From Gigaspora rosea (Eukaryota > Glomeromycota > Glomeromycetes > Diversisporales > Gigasporaceae), in the NCBI GenBank assembly GCA_003550325.1, contig QKWP01000611.1, positions 94,987 to 158,986 of the forward strand: a stretch of DNA of 64,000 nt, written 5' to 3'. Position 1 is the first letter of the stretch, and each line of letters starts with the position of its first letter. Below the pieces are notes generated by a model that had not been told where the DNA came from, did no database searches, and saw only the letters and a program-made list of their open reading frames with translations. Positions 32,938-43,566 of the stretch are shown piece by piece. A program made the translations under genes and the position numbers.

Positions 32938-34850
32938 TTGTTAAGGATTTTGAATAGAAAGAAAAAAAATTTGGTTTTTTATATGGATGGTTCTCTGATT
33001 ATAAGAGAGGAGTCAAACCCAAATATGGCACAAATAGGATTTAGTTGGGTATTAGTAGATCTAGAAAGAAACATAGCATTAGAAGAATACTATGAAAAAA
33101 CAAGTCTATGGCCATCTTCAACAAAACCAGAACTCTTAGCAATTTGGTCAGCACTTTTGGTCTGCCCGAAGGGAAGTGTAGTTACAATAGGGTTCTGAAG
33201 TTTGATCCAGGTTTGATTTGAGTTTGATCAAACCCCAAATCAAACCAAACTCAAACTATAAATTTTATAAAGTTTGAGATCAAACCCAAATTCAAATAAA
33301 AAATAATCAAATTCAAACCAAACCCAAATACTATACTAAGTTTGATTTGAGTTTGATTTGATGTTTGCAAACTAGTTTGAGTTTGAATAACATAAATATA
33401 TTTTTATATTTTAAACAAGTTACTTAATTGATAATCAACCTGTCAACTGAAGAGTGATCATAGGCGAAATGTGGCATGCTTACATTTAAAACTTTTTTTT
33501 TACTAAGTTAATAATACATATCCACTAATTGAAAGTTGTAGAGCTTGTCGAGACACATCCAACAGTGGTTAGATCATCCAAAACGGCCCAGTGGATAGAG
33601 ATATTGTCGAAAACTGATTGGCCAATTATATAAACTCAGTGATGCAGAACATATGAAAATCACTATAGGCAAAGTGTGGCGTGGTTCTATATAAAACTTT
33701 TTTCTTACTAAGTTATGATACATGTCCACTAATTGAAAGTTGTAGAGCTCTTTGAGACGCATCTAACGGTGGTTAGATCATCCAAATCGGCCCAATGAAT
33801 GGCAAGATATCGTCAAAAACGATTGGCTGACTATATATATAAACAATATTAGAGATTTTATATAGTCGGAGGACCCCAGACATATAGTACAGAGGTCATA
33901 CGTTACACAATTCAGCAAAAACCCCCCGAAATTTGAGAAGCAAAAACCCAGTTTTTGTCAATTATCTTGGCATCCAGTAGTCCAATTTGAATGAACCTTT
34001 TTTTAAAATGAAGCTCTCAGTAAGACGCATCTAACAAAAAAAAGTTCATTCAATTCTGATGACTGGATCGGAAGTTATTTAAGTAAATAGATTTTAACGT
34101 TTTCAGCAAATTAGGTCAAAATTGGCCAAAATCCAGTTATGACCTATATGAGAGATGTCTGGGGTCCTATAGTCAGCCAATCGTTTTTCAATGATATTTC
34201 GCCATCCATTGGGCCCATTTGGATAATCTAACCAATTAGATGCGGCTCGACGAGCCCTACAACTTTCAATTAGTGGGCATGTATCATTAACTTAGTAAGA
34301 AAAAAGTTTTAGATGGAAGCATGCCACATTTCGCCTATAGTAATTTTCATATTTAATCTGCATCACATTATACTATGATCACTCTCCAGTTGACTAGCGG
34401 ATTATCAATTAAAATATAAAAATATATTTATATTATTCAAACTCAAACTAGTTTGCAAACTTCAAACTCGAATTTAAACCAAACTCAAATTTAACTAAAG
34501 TTTGCTTCAAATCAATCTCAAATATTTTTTTAAATCATAGTTTGGGTTTGGGTTTGATTTCAAATCAAATCAAACCCAAATCTGACCTAAAGTTTGATTT
34601 GATCTGGTTTGTAGGAACCCTAAGTTACAATTTGTACTGATAGTCTAGCCGCTATTAATAGCATTGAAAAGAGTTGGAAACAGGTATCTAATAGTGGGTA
34701 GTACAAGAAAAGAACTATATGATAGTATTACAAATTGTCGAACTATATATGATTAAACAACTCGAGCTTATATTGCAAAAGGTTAAAGGCCATAGTGATG
34801 ATGTATAGAATGATAGAGCGGATCATCTGGCAAAAGCAGCAATCAGGGAT
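32938..34850 (+). pseudogene. LINE3 RNase H domain split by a transposon
   Basis: The first half reads FYMDGSL (first Asp), KPELLAIWSALL (Glu) and GSVVTI up to the insertion. After the insertion the frame resumes TICTDSLAAINSIEKSWK (third acid), then VKGHSDDV, a stop, and NDRADHLAKAA (fourth acid). Excising 33188-34622 plus one 8-bp duplication makes the two halves contiguous and in phase, so the domain was intact in this part when the element landed. Other stops show later decay. Confidence 0.8.
33188..34622. mobile_element. 1.4-kb hAT-type non-autonomous element with nested inverted repeats
   Basis: Ends TAGGGTTC...GAACCCTA, flanked by the perfect 8-bp duplication AGTTACAA (33180-33187 and 34623-34630). 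The whole element is one large imperfect palindrome: TTTGATTTGAGTTTGA-rich outer arms, then about 300-base arms sharing CCACTAATTGAAAGTTGTAG, and a core near 33900-34150. The left arm contains an extra diverged copy of that block (33430-33640), so a partial duplication happened inside it. No frame encodes a transposase. A fragment of the same arm lies near 39760-39850. Confidence 0.85.
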
Positions 34851-35846
34851 TCTGCTACAAGCACAGTGTCTATAGAAAACAGATCCTTGATACGCAGGGC
34901 ATTATATTGGAAAGGGATTCTGGTTGAAATACCCACTCGTAAATTTCTTAGCATACTACACAATATGAGCTTAAATTTTATATGGAGTGAACCAAAAGCC
35001 TTCAAAGCAGTTAAAGCAGATAATGAAGAAGATAACTTTTGCTAAAAAATTTTCTGGGATAGGTATAAAACCTAGCTCAGAACCAGGTGTAATTCTATTT
35101 CTAAAAGCAAAAAGGTATCAACACAGATTAAATTTCTGATGAATTTGGCTCCAACTCTTGAAGTACTACATAAGTGAAAACTGAATATCTACAACTCGCC
35201 AAATTGTATCTTCTACAGGAAAACAAAATTGAAACACTGAGCCATATCACAAATGTACTACCTTTGAGTTAAATTGGAAAAGAATCGAAGCGCTCACAGA
35301 AGAAAATGCTTGGAACACGCTTACTCCAGAAGCTAAAAGCAGAATTAACCCACCTGCAATCTCTAGGATTATATTTGGAAGAGACGTAAATAGTAGAGCC
35401 GGTATTAGGTTAAATATAGCCAAAGGTTTGATAAGCCAAAAGGTGGTAGACAAGCTCAACGGATTCTTCCCAAGTTACAAAGACACCAGGTTGCTATAAT
35501 GGCAGTTCTCCATGGGTACTAGAATCACTTTTATGAGGACATTTGGAAAAAAAGGTGTAATCAAATAATCGATTGGGAAAAAAAACGAGAGATAATGAAA
35601 TATTCTAAACAACCAGAATCATGCAGGTTTACTAACGGTAAAGCTACCACATGGGTACAGAGAAACATTAATAAAGGAGTTAGAGTGGAATCGAGTAAAC
35701 ATAAGAAACAAAACACTCCTAACTCGATAGTAAGACAGAAAGAAGGAAAAAGGGACATTTCATTGTTAGATATAAACCATGCAACATTAGTTGCAATAGA
35801 AAACTTTATTAAAACTAGTAGGAAACCCTACTGGTACAGTTCTTGA
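34851..35846 (+). pseudogene. LINE3 C-terminal region remnant
   Basis: Continues from RNase H with IENRSLIRRALYWKGILVEI, then broken stretches including FELNWKRIEALTEENAWNTL and RIIFGRDVNSRAGIRL, and finally 35595-35846 with a basic KYSKQPESCRF...WVQRNINK segment ending SRKPYWYSS. Position and composition fit the tail of LINE ORF2 proteins. A Cys-His knuckle cannot be read with confidence. Confidence 0.5.
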
Positions 35847-36076
35847 CAGTATTTTGACGTTGAGACCCAGCTTTCAGAAGTTGGTGCAACAGGTTGTATT
35901 TGGGCACTCCTTGAAGCAGCCGAATAAGGTTAGGCTTATATATTAGGTGGATAGATTAGATAGTTTATTATTCTTCTTAGATATGAATTATGTAATTAAC
36001 CTAGCTAAGTTCTAGCGAGACCGTCAAAGAATAAAAAAAAAATAAAAAAATAAAAATATATATATATATATAATAA

Positions 36077-36385
36077 TGATAATAAAAAAATATAAAATTT
36101 TATTTAAATTGCGAAAATTTTAAAAAATTTTAAACTTTAGCGAATTATTGCAAAATATTGCAAAATATTGCAGATTTACACAATAATATGTGAAATATTA
36201 TCTCTGTGACTTCTGAAATAGACCAAATAAAACAAAGCAAACCTCTATTTAATTTTTCCTTCAGGGTCACAGGAGGTAATATTTCATATATTATCATGTA
36301 AATCTGCAATATTTTGCAATATTTTGCAATAATTCGCAAAATTTTAAACTTTTAAAATTTTTACTATTTAATATAAAATTTTATA
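36077..36385. repeat. AT-rich foldback element
   Basis: A near-symmetrical palindrome: TTGCAAAATATTGCAGATTT on the left and its inverse AAATCTGCAATATTTTGCAA on the right, with a loop containing AGGGTCACAGGAGGTAATAT. The flanks are A/T runs. Relatives lie at 5870-6060 and 20140-20400. Confidence 0.65.
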
Positions 36386-36640
36386 ATTTTTTATGACAAA
36401 ATGTCAATGGCGACCCTTATATGATCAGCCAATCACATTAAAGATTGATCATATAAATAAATTTTTTTTATTTATCTGTTATATTTGATTTTGATTTTTT
36501 TTATTTTTTAGAATCGTTGCTGGAGCCGTCAATGGAGTTGTCGCTGGAGCTATTGCTAGAGCCGTCACTAGAGCCTTGACATTCATATAAAGGTATTGCC
36601 ATTTCTGTGAATTTTCTTGGCAGGCTATTTTTTTTAAACC
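36386..36640 (-). repeat. Partial copy of the 6.1-7.3 kb TIR element
   Basis: Contains ATGGCGACCC followed by GATCAGCCAATCA (as at 6117-6140), then GGAGCCGTCAATGGAGTTGT and GGAGCTATTGCTAGAGCCGT, which match the inverted Ser/Asp-codon tract at 7090-7140. The middle of the element is deleted. Confidence 0.5.
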
Positions 36641-36649
36641 GAACGCGGT

Positions 36650-37385
36650 ACAAATGATAGTTAGTTTTTTTTATTTAAAATATAATAGTACTACCGTTTT
36701 TCATTCTTTTCTTTAAAACGAACATAATACGATTAACAAGAACAGACGTAGCACAATAGTTTTTTTTATTATTAATATAAGTACTAACGTTCTTACGTTC
36801 TTTTCTTTAGAATGAACATAGTACAGTTAACAAAAACAGATATATCACAGATGGTAGTTAGATGTTTTTTATATAAATATATAATGGTACTAGTTCTTAT
36901 ATTCTTTTCTTTACAATTTTTGGAATAGAACGGATGTATCACAGTATTAAGTTTTTTTATTTTTAATATAAGTACTAACGTTCTTACGTTCTTTAGAACA
37001 AATGTAGTATAGTTAACAAGAACGAACGTATACATATTCCGGATGGTAGTTAGATTTTTTTTTATAAATATAAATACTAATGTTCTTACATTCTTTTCTT
37101 TAGAACGAATGTAGTATGGTTAACAAGAACAGATGTATATGTATCACAGACAGTAGATAGATGTTTTTTTTTATAAATATAAATACTAACATTCTTACGT
37201 TCTTTTCTTTAGAATGAACATAGTATGTTAACAAGAACGGACGTATACGTATTACAGACGGTAGTTAGATTTTTTTTTATAAATATAAATACTAATGTTC
37301 TTATGTTCTTTTCTTTAGAAAGAATATAGTACGATTAACAAGAACGGACGTATATGTATTATGGATAGTAGTTAGATTTTTTTAT
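36650..37385 (+). repeat. Minisatellite array B (~115-base units)
   Basis: About six units carry TTTTTTTATAAATATAAATA, CTAACGTTCTTACGTTCTTT, TCTTTAGAACGAACATAGTA and TTAACAAGAACGGACGTA. It is better preserved than array A (19.1 kb), with which it shares building blocks. No gene. Confidence 0.65.
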
Positions 37386-38335
37386 AACTAGCACATGATC
37401 ATGTGGCGGCTTTGCCGCCAGGTATGATTTAATATCGGGCATGTTAAACATTACTAATAAGTTTAACTATTTTTAAATTTAAATGTTTGGTCTGATATAC
37501 CGGGATAAGTCTTTATTGAGTTGCGACCTAGATATAATTTATGTTGAAAGGATATAATCTCAGAAATAGACACAAGATGTTATTCTGGGTATCAATGTAA
37601 GATTTTGCGTATTTAATCCATGGCATCAGCAGATGTTTCCTGAGCTTCATTATGAAAGTAGGCATTAATGTGAAGTGACTATCATAGATAGGATTTGCCT
37701 AATCAGTTAGCTATTATCAGTCTATTTGTGATTACCATTGATAACGAACTTATAAAATTATATAGGCTTAAATTATCATTTTAATAATATTAGAAAATGA
37801 AAAAATTTTGTTAAAGAAGATTACGAGCTAACAAATATATACAAAAGAATTTATCACATAAAATTAGAGATGTGTAATGTGGAATAAATGTGATGTTTAT
37901 TATTAATAAATTCAAATTCATCAAGGGTTTAATAGGAGAATAAAATTAAGTAAACTATTCACTATCTTTTAAGCTTTTAAAAAAAAATTAAATCGAATTT
38001 TATCTCTATCTCGACTTTTATCAAGATGATTCGATCTTTAATTCATGTAAACAATATTGTTATTAATATTTTAAATATAATACTCAGATTATGTAGATAA
38101 GAATATTAGCTTAAGTTTTTGCATTATTAGAATATTTAGCGGTATGTACAAAGTTATCTAGATTAGATCTTACATGTAATGTCTCAATTTTCCCTTTTTT
38201 TTGGTCGATTATTTCAGTATATAGTTGAGAATAGTAAAAGTAATCTCTTTTAAGTAAAGTTTTGGGGTTAACGAATATTTTTTATTATTAATATAATTCT
38301 TGAAACACAAACTTTAAAATGAACAAAATTATCGC
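37386..38335. other. Non-coding stretch
   Basis: A short hairpin GGCGGCTTTGCCGCC lies at about 37410. Otherwise AT-rich, with no supported gene or element. Confidence 0.4.
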
Positions 38336-38338
38336 AGG

Positions 38339-38571
38339 TTTCAAAATAGTAAAAATTGGGAAAAAAGTTTTTTTTTGGTGTATGCTATATACTTATATAC
38401 CAGCAGCAACTATAACATTAGACGTGTAATTGTTTTTCGGTAAACAATAAGTATACATGTATTAACTTATATCAATATGCTAAGGTAATATATATACATA
38501 TATATATAGTACATGGGTATACACCAAAAATATTTTTTTTTCTGATTTCTACTATATGTATTTTGAAAACT
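38339..38571. repeat. Foldback repeat with GGTGTAT arms
   Basis: Left arm TTTCAAAATAGTAAAAATTG...TTTTTTTTTGGTGTAT and right arm ATACACCAAAAATATTTTTT...TACTATATGTATTTTGAAAA are inverted copies around a loop with TATATAC repeats. MITE-like, with no firm target duplication. Confidence 0.55.
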
Positions 38572-39640
38572 TCATACTCACACTGATAATTAATAATCAA
38601 TTAAATGATTATAGTTAATAATACATCTCTTAAACATAATCATTAAAATAATCAGAATTAGACTTCATACTCATACTAGTAATTTAAATTATAGTTAATC
38701 ATATTTACTTTAAAAAACACAATTATTAAAGTAAACAGAATTAAACTTCATATTTACATTAGTGATCTATCGAATGATTAATTAATTACAGTTAATTGTT
38801 AAAGTAAACAGAATTAAGCTTCATTCTTGTCTTGAAACACAATGGTTAAAGTGAACAGAAACTCCTTACTCACATGGTAATTTACTTGATAATTTATTGA
38901 CCGATTTAATAATTACAGTTAATTATACATTTTCTTGAAAAATTATTGTTAAAATGAACAGGATTTCACAATCACACTGATAATTTATTGAACAATTAAA
39001 TGATTAAGATTAATTATAGATTCTCTTGAGACACAATCCCAAAATTATTGTGGTTTGCGTAGTTCTGTGACCCTATGATAAATTTTTTTATTATTAAATG
39101 ATTGTGATTGAGATCACAATTGTTAAAGCTGGCTAATTTATCATAAACATGAGCTTGACACTCACGATAAATTGGCTAGTTGTGATCACAATTACAATCA
39201 TTTAAATATAAAAAATTAAGTATATGCAAACTACAATAAACTTGCCATGGTGATTTATTAAATAGTTAAATAATTACAGTTAATCATACTTTCCATTGAA
39301 ACACAATCATTAAAGTGAACAAAATTAAATTTCGTACTCATGCTAGAATTAAATGATTACATTAATTATACATACATTTTTTTGAAACCAATCGTTAAAA
39401 TAAACAGAATTAACCATTGAAACACAATCATTAAAGTGAACAAAATTAAATTTCGTACTCATGCTAGAATTAAATGATTACATTAATTATACATACATTT
39501 TTTTGAAACCAATCGTTAAAATAAACAGAATTAAACTTAGTACATATATTTCTCTTGAATTAAAATAAACAGAATTAAACTTAATACTCACACTGGTTAT
39601 TCTATAAATCAATTATAAAATAATAATGTAATCATTTAAA
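38572..39640 (+). repeat. Tandem array of ~110-120-base units
   Basis: Units contain ACTTCATACTCACACTGATA, TTAAATGATTATAGTTAAT and TTGAAACACAATCATTAAAG. Most copies are diverged, but 39293-39413 and 39414-39534 are identical over 121 bases, a very recent duplication. A palindromic insertion interrupts the array at 39047-39237. Confidence 0.65.
39047..39237. repeat. Palindromic insertion in the tandem array
   Basis: Ends ATTGTGGTTTGCGTAG and CTATGCAAACTACAAT-like sequence are inverted relatives. Inside, GATTGTGATTGAGATCACAA and TTGTGATCACAATTACAATC are inverted around TTTATCATAAACATGAGC. Fits a small foldback element. Confidence 0.5.
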
Positions 39641-39852
39641 CAATCAATATTGCAATTTTTTTCTACAATTTGGACTTCCCAAATTACTGTGGCTCCCGAT
39701 AGTTGTTCATCACGAAGAAATCTGCATATCAATGGTCACTTTATAGATACATTACATCGATATTTGCTCATGTGGACATGTATCATTAACTTAGTAAAAA
39801 AAATTTAAATGAAAGCACACTACATTTTGTCTATTCTCCAGTTAACGGGCAG
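39641..39852. other. Non-coding, with a hAT-MITE arm fragment
   Basis: 39760-39850 shares GGACATGTATCATTAACTTA and GGCAGATTATCAATTAAAA-like sequence with an arm of the 33188-34622 element, so it is a broken relative. The rest is featureless. Confidence 0.45.
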
Positions 39853-40812
39853 ATTATCAATTAAAAAAGTTTAAAAAAAAACCAAAAAACGTTAAACAAA
39901 AAATATAAATAAAGCAAAACTTTGCAAAAACTTGCAAAAAATAGCAAATACTTGCGAAACTTGTGCCAAACTAAATCATCTCTTTAAAGAAGCATTCTTG
40001 GAAATTTAGAAATTAGTTGTGTTTTGCAAAGTGTCAGAAGTCTGAGTTGGTGCGCAAAGTCAAATTGGTGTTCTTACAAAGTGCCAAATAATTGTTGGTT
40101 TTCTTGCAAAAGACTAGTACAGTCAACCCTCTATAAATGCAACTCATAGGGTCAAGCCTACAATGTGTATTTAGGGAGGTTTGCATTTAGAGAGGGCCAA
40201 TTAAATTGCAGTTTTTAAAAATTAGATCATCAAGTTTGTGTAACTTCTACCAAAACTGTATAACCTATTTTAAATACTAAATTTGATTGGCTACGTGCAT
40301 TTAGGGAGGTTAGTGTGATATAAAATGTTATTCAAGAGAATGTGCATTTACAGAATATAGAACATGCATTTAGCACTAATAACATTTTACGGAATAGAAA
40401 AAAACATGCATTTAGAGAGGTATTGCATTTATGGAGGTTGCATTTATGGAGGGTTGACTGTATTTTTTTGTAAAGTGTAAAAAAATTAAAAAAATAAATA
40501 AAAGAAAAAACAAAATGAAAACAAAAAACAAACCGAAAAAATCTAATTTATAAGATCCAATCTGATTTTGTAACTTTATACAAATTTTTAATATATTTCA
40601 TAATATAGTCCAATACGACCAATATACCCTTGTTATAACACAGGTTACAGAAATACTAATCCAGCTTGGTTTCCCAGGTCTAAAATAATTGAAAATATTT
40701 TGAATTATTTCGAAATAAATTATTTCAAAAGTATTTTTTACAAAATATTTCGAATTATATTGCAGTTCGCCAAAAGATTTTACAGGTTTACAAGATTTTT
40801 TAAAAAATTTAC
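39853..40812 (+). repeat. Dispersed repeat R1, copy 4
   Basis: In copy 1 orientation: AAACTTTGCAAAAACTTGCA, CATCTCTTTAAAGAAGCATT, GTCAGAAGTCTGAGTTGGTG, then the A-rich tract and CTTGGTTTCCCAGGTCTAAA. It matches copy 3 inverted. A pogo-type MITE (40120-40460) is inserted in it. Confidence 0.6.
40120..40460. mobile_element. pogo/Tigger-type MITE
   Basis: A 341-base element with ends CAGTCAACCCTCTATAAATG and (inverted) CAGTCAACCCTCCATAAATG, flanked by TA (40118-40119 and 40461-40462). The ends are almost those of the Tigger element at 8795-11602, so that family probably moved it. The interior repeats ATTTAGGGAGG/GCATTTAGAGAGG units. Confidence 0.8.
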
Positions 40813-40817
40813 TACTA

Positions 40818-41166
40818 TAGTACGGGAAAGTAAAAGACATTTAATCTATATATAAGACGCCAATTTTGGGAGCTTATGTAATCAATTCTGATTGGCTAAT
40901 TTTTGTACAATTGATTTTGATTGGCCAAAAACCTATATATGTTTTCTTTTTTTATATTAAATGCCAATTTTTTAAACTAATATAAATGTTAATGCTTTAT
41001 AACTTCTTTAAAATTTAAAATAAGAAAAATTTCTCTAACAGAAATGTAGTTTATCTAAAAATCTATCAATTTGTCAGAGGGTTTTTTGATTTAATTTTTT
41101 TTAAAAAGTTATAACAATTTAAAGTTTTACTAATAAAGAGTGGATGTCTTTTACTGTCCGGTACTG
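40818..41166. mobile_element. TA-flanked MITE of a second pogo-like family
   Basis: A 349-base element. The right end inverted reads CAGTACCGGACAGTAAAAGA; the left end reads TAGTACGGGAAAGTAAAAGA. Flanked by TA at 40816-40817 and 41167-41168. The interior is non-coding, with GATTGGCTAATTTTTGTACA and GATTGGCCAAAAAC. Confidence 0.7.
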
Positions 41167-41168
41167 TA

Positions 41169-41780
41169 TAAAATTGCTAATAATATTTTACCTTAATATC
41201 ATGTACATATTAAGTGTCTCTTTTAACTAATTTACAAAGTATAGTTTGTTAAATATATATAGAGTTAGTAATAAGATTGCATTTAACAAATTCAATTATT
41301 TTTAAAGAAGTGAATTTTGTCTCTGCAAATACCAATATGTATGCAATCTCTATATAAACCTACCAACTAGTAGCAATAGAGTATAGCAATAACTTATGTT
41401 GAATCAGTGCTTGGTTATTATTGCTAAAAGACATGTTAGTATAGTATCGCATATTTTTTATTATCAATCTAATTGATTGTTATACAAAATTATGCAAATT
41501 ATTTTATTAGCTATATTTATCATATAAGTTGGCTTCTTGTAGTTTTACTAACTCCTAGATTATACTGAAACTACAAACTTATTCATATTGGCTAGAGTAT
41601 TATATGGTTATTTTTTATTATGTGCTCAGAAATTATGAATAGCTTTAAATAGTATATAAATTCATTTATAATTACTGACTGTTCAACATATTGAATTGAC
41701 TATAGTTTAAAATAAAAAAAAGCTTAGTAAGAGCATTAATTAAACAAAAATAAAAGAAACCCAAAAGCTATAGTACTTAT
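41169..41780. other. Non-coding stretch
   Basis: AT-rich. No frame, repeat or RNA gene could be supported. Confidence 0.4.
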
Positions 41781-41784
41781 CATA

Positions 41785-42236
41785 TGCTCTGATTTTTTGA
41801 ATTTATAAGTAGAGCTTATTTTTTTTAAAACATTAAAGTTAAATAATTTTTGATCTACTGGCCCGTTTTAAATGATTTTACTACCAAAATATTTGTCTCT
41901 TTGAGACGATTCCAATGAGCCCAAAATCATTAAAACCCAATCACAGGATCATGAGAAAATGCGCTGTCAAATACGTGACGCACCTATAGGGTGAAGAAAT
42001 TGGTTAGACATAGGTCTAACCAATTTCCTCACCCTACAGGTGCGTTACTTATTTGATAGCGCATTTTCTCATGATCCTGTAATTGGATTTTGATGATTTT
42101 GGGCTCATTGGAATCGTCTCAAAGAGACGAACATTTTGGTAGTAAAATCATTTAAAACGGACCAGTAGATCAAAAATTATTTAACTTTAAATTTTAAAAA
42201 AATAAGCTCTACTTATAAATTCAAAAAATCAGAGCA
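41785..42236. mobile_element. Near-perfect 450-bp hairpin element
   Basis: Two arms of about 220 bases are inverted copies with few mismatches, starting TGCTCTGATTTTTTGAATTT, meeting at TTGGTTAGACATAGGTCTAACC. TA lies on both sides (41783-41784 and 42237-42238). Each arm contains ATGATTTTACTACCAAAAT, GAGACGATTCCAATGAGCCC and AAAATCAT. The same core appears in the MITE at 49245-49952 and as a single arm at 55600-55760. Confidence 0.75.
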
Positions 42237-42239
42237 TAT

Positions 42240-43069
42240 ATCTAAAAAATAATCTCTTGTAATCCTTTTAATTAAGTTTAATATTGGCTTTATGAATGTC
42301 TTGCTCTTGAAGTAGCTATTAATAGCATTATATAGCATTATAACTCTCTTGTTACTAGCAATATTAGCAGACACCAAATAATTTATATAAGGTCATATTT
42401 GAAAAATTGCTAATATAGACCCTTTTTTAAAGAAAGTTTAATTTGAAAAGTAGGTATTGGATAAAAAGGTAACAGTTAATAAATATAGGTTATATCAAAA
42501 AAAATTTATTATAATGCCCAAATATAAGCTCATATAGATTATTTGGGGTCCTATATTAGTTATACAGTATTATAATATTAACTATACAACTAATTCTAAC
42601 CAAATATAAACAAAATATATATAACCTAAATACTAGCCCAACTATACTAATCTAACTAACTTAACTTAAAACAAATACATTTGATTTAAAAAATATGTCT
42701 AATCTAATATAAACATAATCTTGTACAGGAAAAATTATTGTGAAATGATGGCTTCAAGGAACAATGATTTCAGAAAAAAATAATTCTATAATATGACAAC
42801 ATTAATAAATCAAGAACTCAAAAAATAATACCACTAGCAGAATAACCTTCAAAGAACAACAATAAAAAAATTATTATTCGATATATATCTAAAGATAATC
42901 AATTGTATATATAATGCACGTAATTGATTAGATATAGATCAAGCAAATTGCTAGGTTTTGTGATATAATTATATAAAAAGTTTAATAATACACAAAATAA
43001 GTATATAATTAAATAAAAGTTATAATCGAGTAGTTAATCAAGCAATATAATTGTAGTTAAAAATAGTAA
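42240..43069. other. Non-coding stretch left of the LTR element
   Basis: AT-rich. It does not continue the LINE2 sequence found right of the LTR element, so the two flanks of that element are not simply the two halves of one target. Confidence 0.4.
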
Positions 43070-43566
43070 TGTTACAAGCGGTATAGCCTTCTTAATATAC
43101 CACTAGCAACATAGCACACAGCGACAGGGATCTTGTAGGGCCAGAGAAGATATGAAGTGGTGTGGAAGTGGAATGTTTCCTCACTGTGGCAGTTCGATAT
43201 ATTTTACTCAAAGAACAGGAGTGTATTTAGTTGGGCAAAGATATATTTTATTTAAGTACGTTACAAGACTTTGCTACAAGACTATCTAAAGGTTTCTGTG
43301 CCTAAAGAATTCCTATAACTAAAGAATTGCAGGGAACAAATCCTGAAGTTAAGAAAGGATAAAAGCTAGAGTTTATATATCTTTTGAAAAGCAATAAAAA
43401 CAATAAAGTAAAGTAATAAAACAATAAAGTAATAATCCAATAAAGTAATAAAGTAATAAAGTAATAAAGTAATAAAGTAATAAAGTAATAAAGTGATAAA
43501 ACAATAAAGTAATAGAAACACTTAGAATTTTCTAGTGGTTATAATTTAGAAACCTGTTCTATAACA
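43070..43566. repeat. Left LTR
   Basis: About 497 bases starting TGTTA and ending TAACA, the canonical TG...CA pair. It contains CACACAGCGACAGGGATCTT and an AATAAAGT octamer microsatellite (about 43390-43515). Over 391 comparable bases it differs from the right LTR at only four sites, all transitions. Confidence 0.75.

Larger units (their letters stand above)
31740..36040 (+). mobile_element. LINE3: degraded, 5'-truncated LINE
   Basis: Plus-strand remnants in LINE order: RT C-terminal region (31750-32130), RNase H (32938-33179 and 34623-34850) and the C-terminal region to 35846, followed by an A-rich tail (36029-36055). The 5' part (endonuclease and most of the RT) is missing. Many stops and frameshifts make it inactive. 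The RNase H domain is split by a later hAT-type insertion. Confidence 0.7.
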
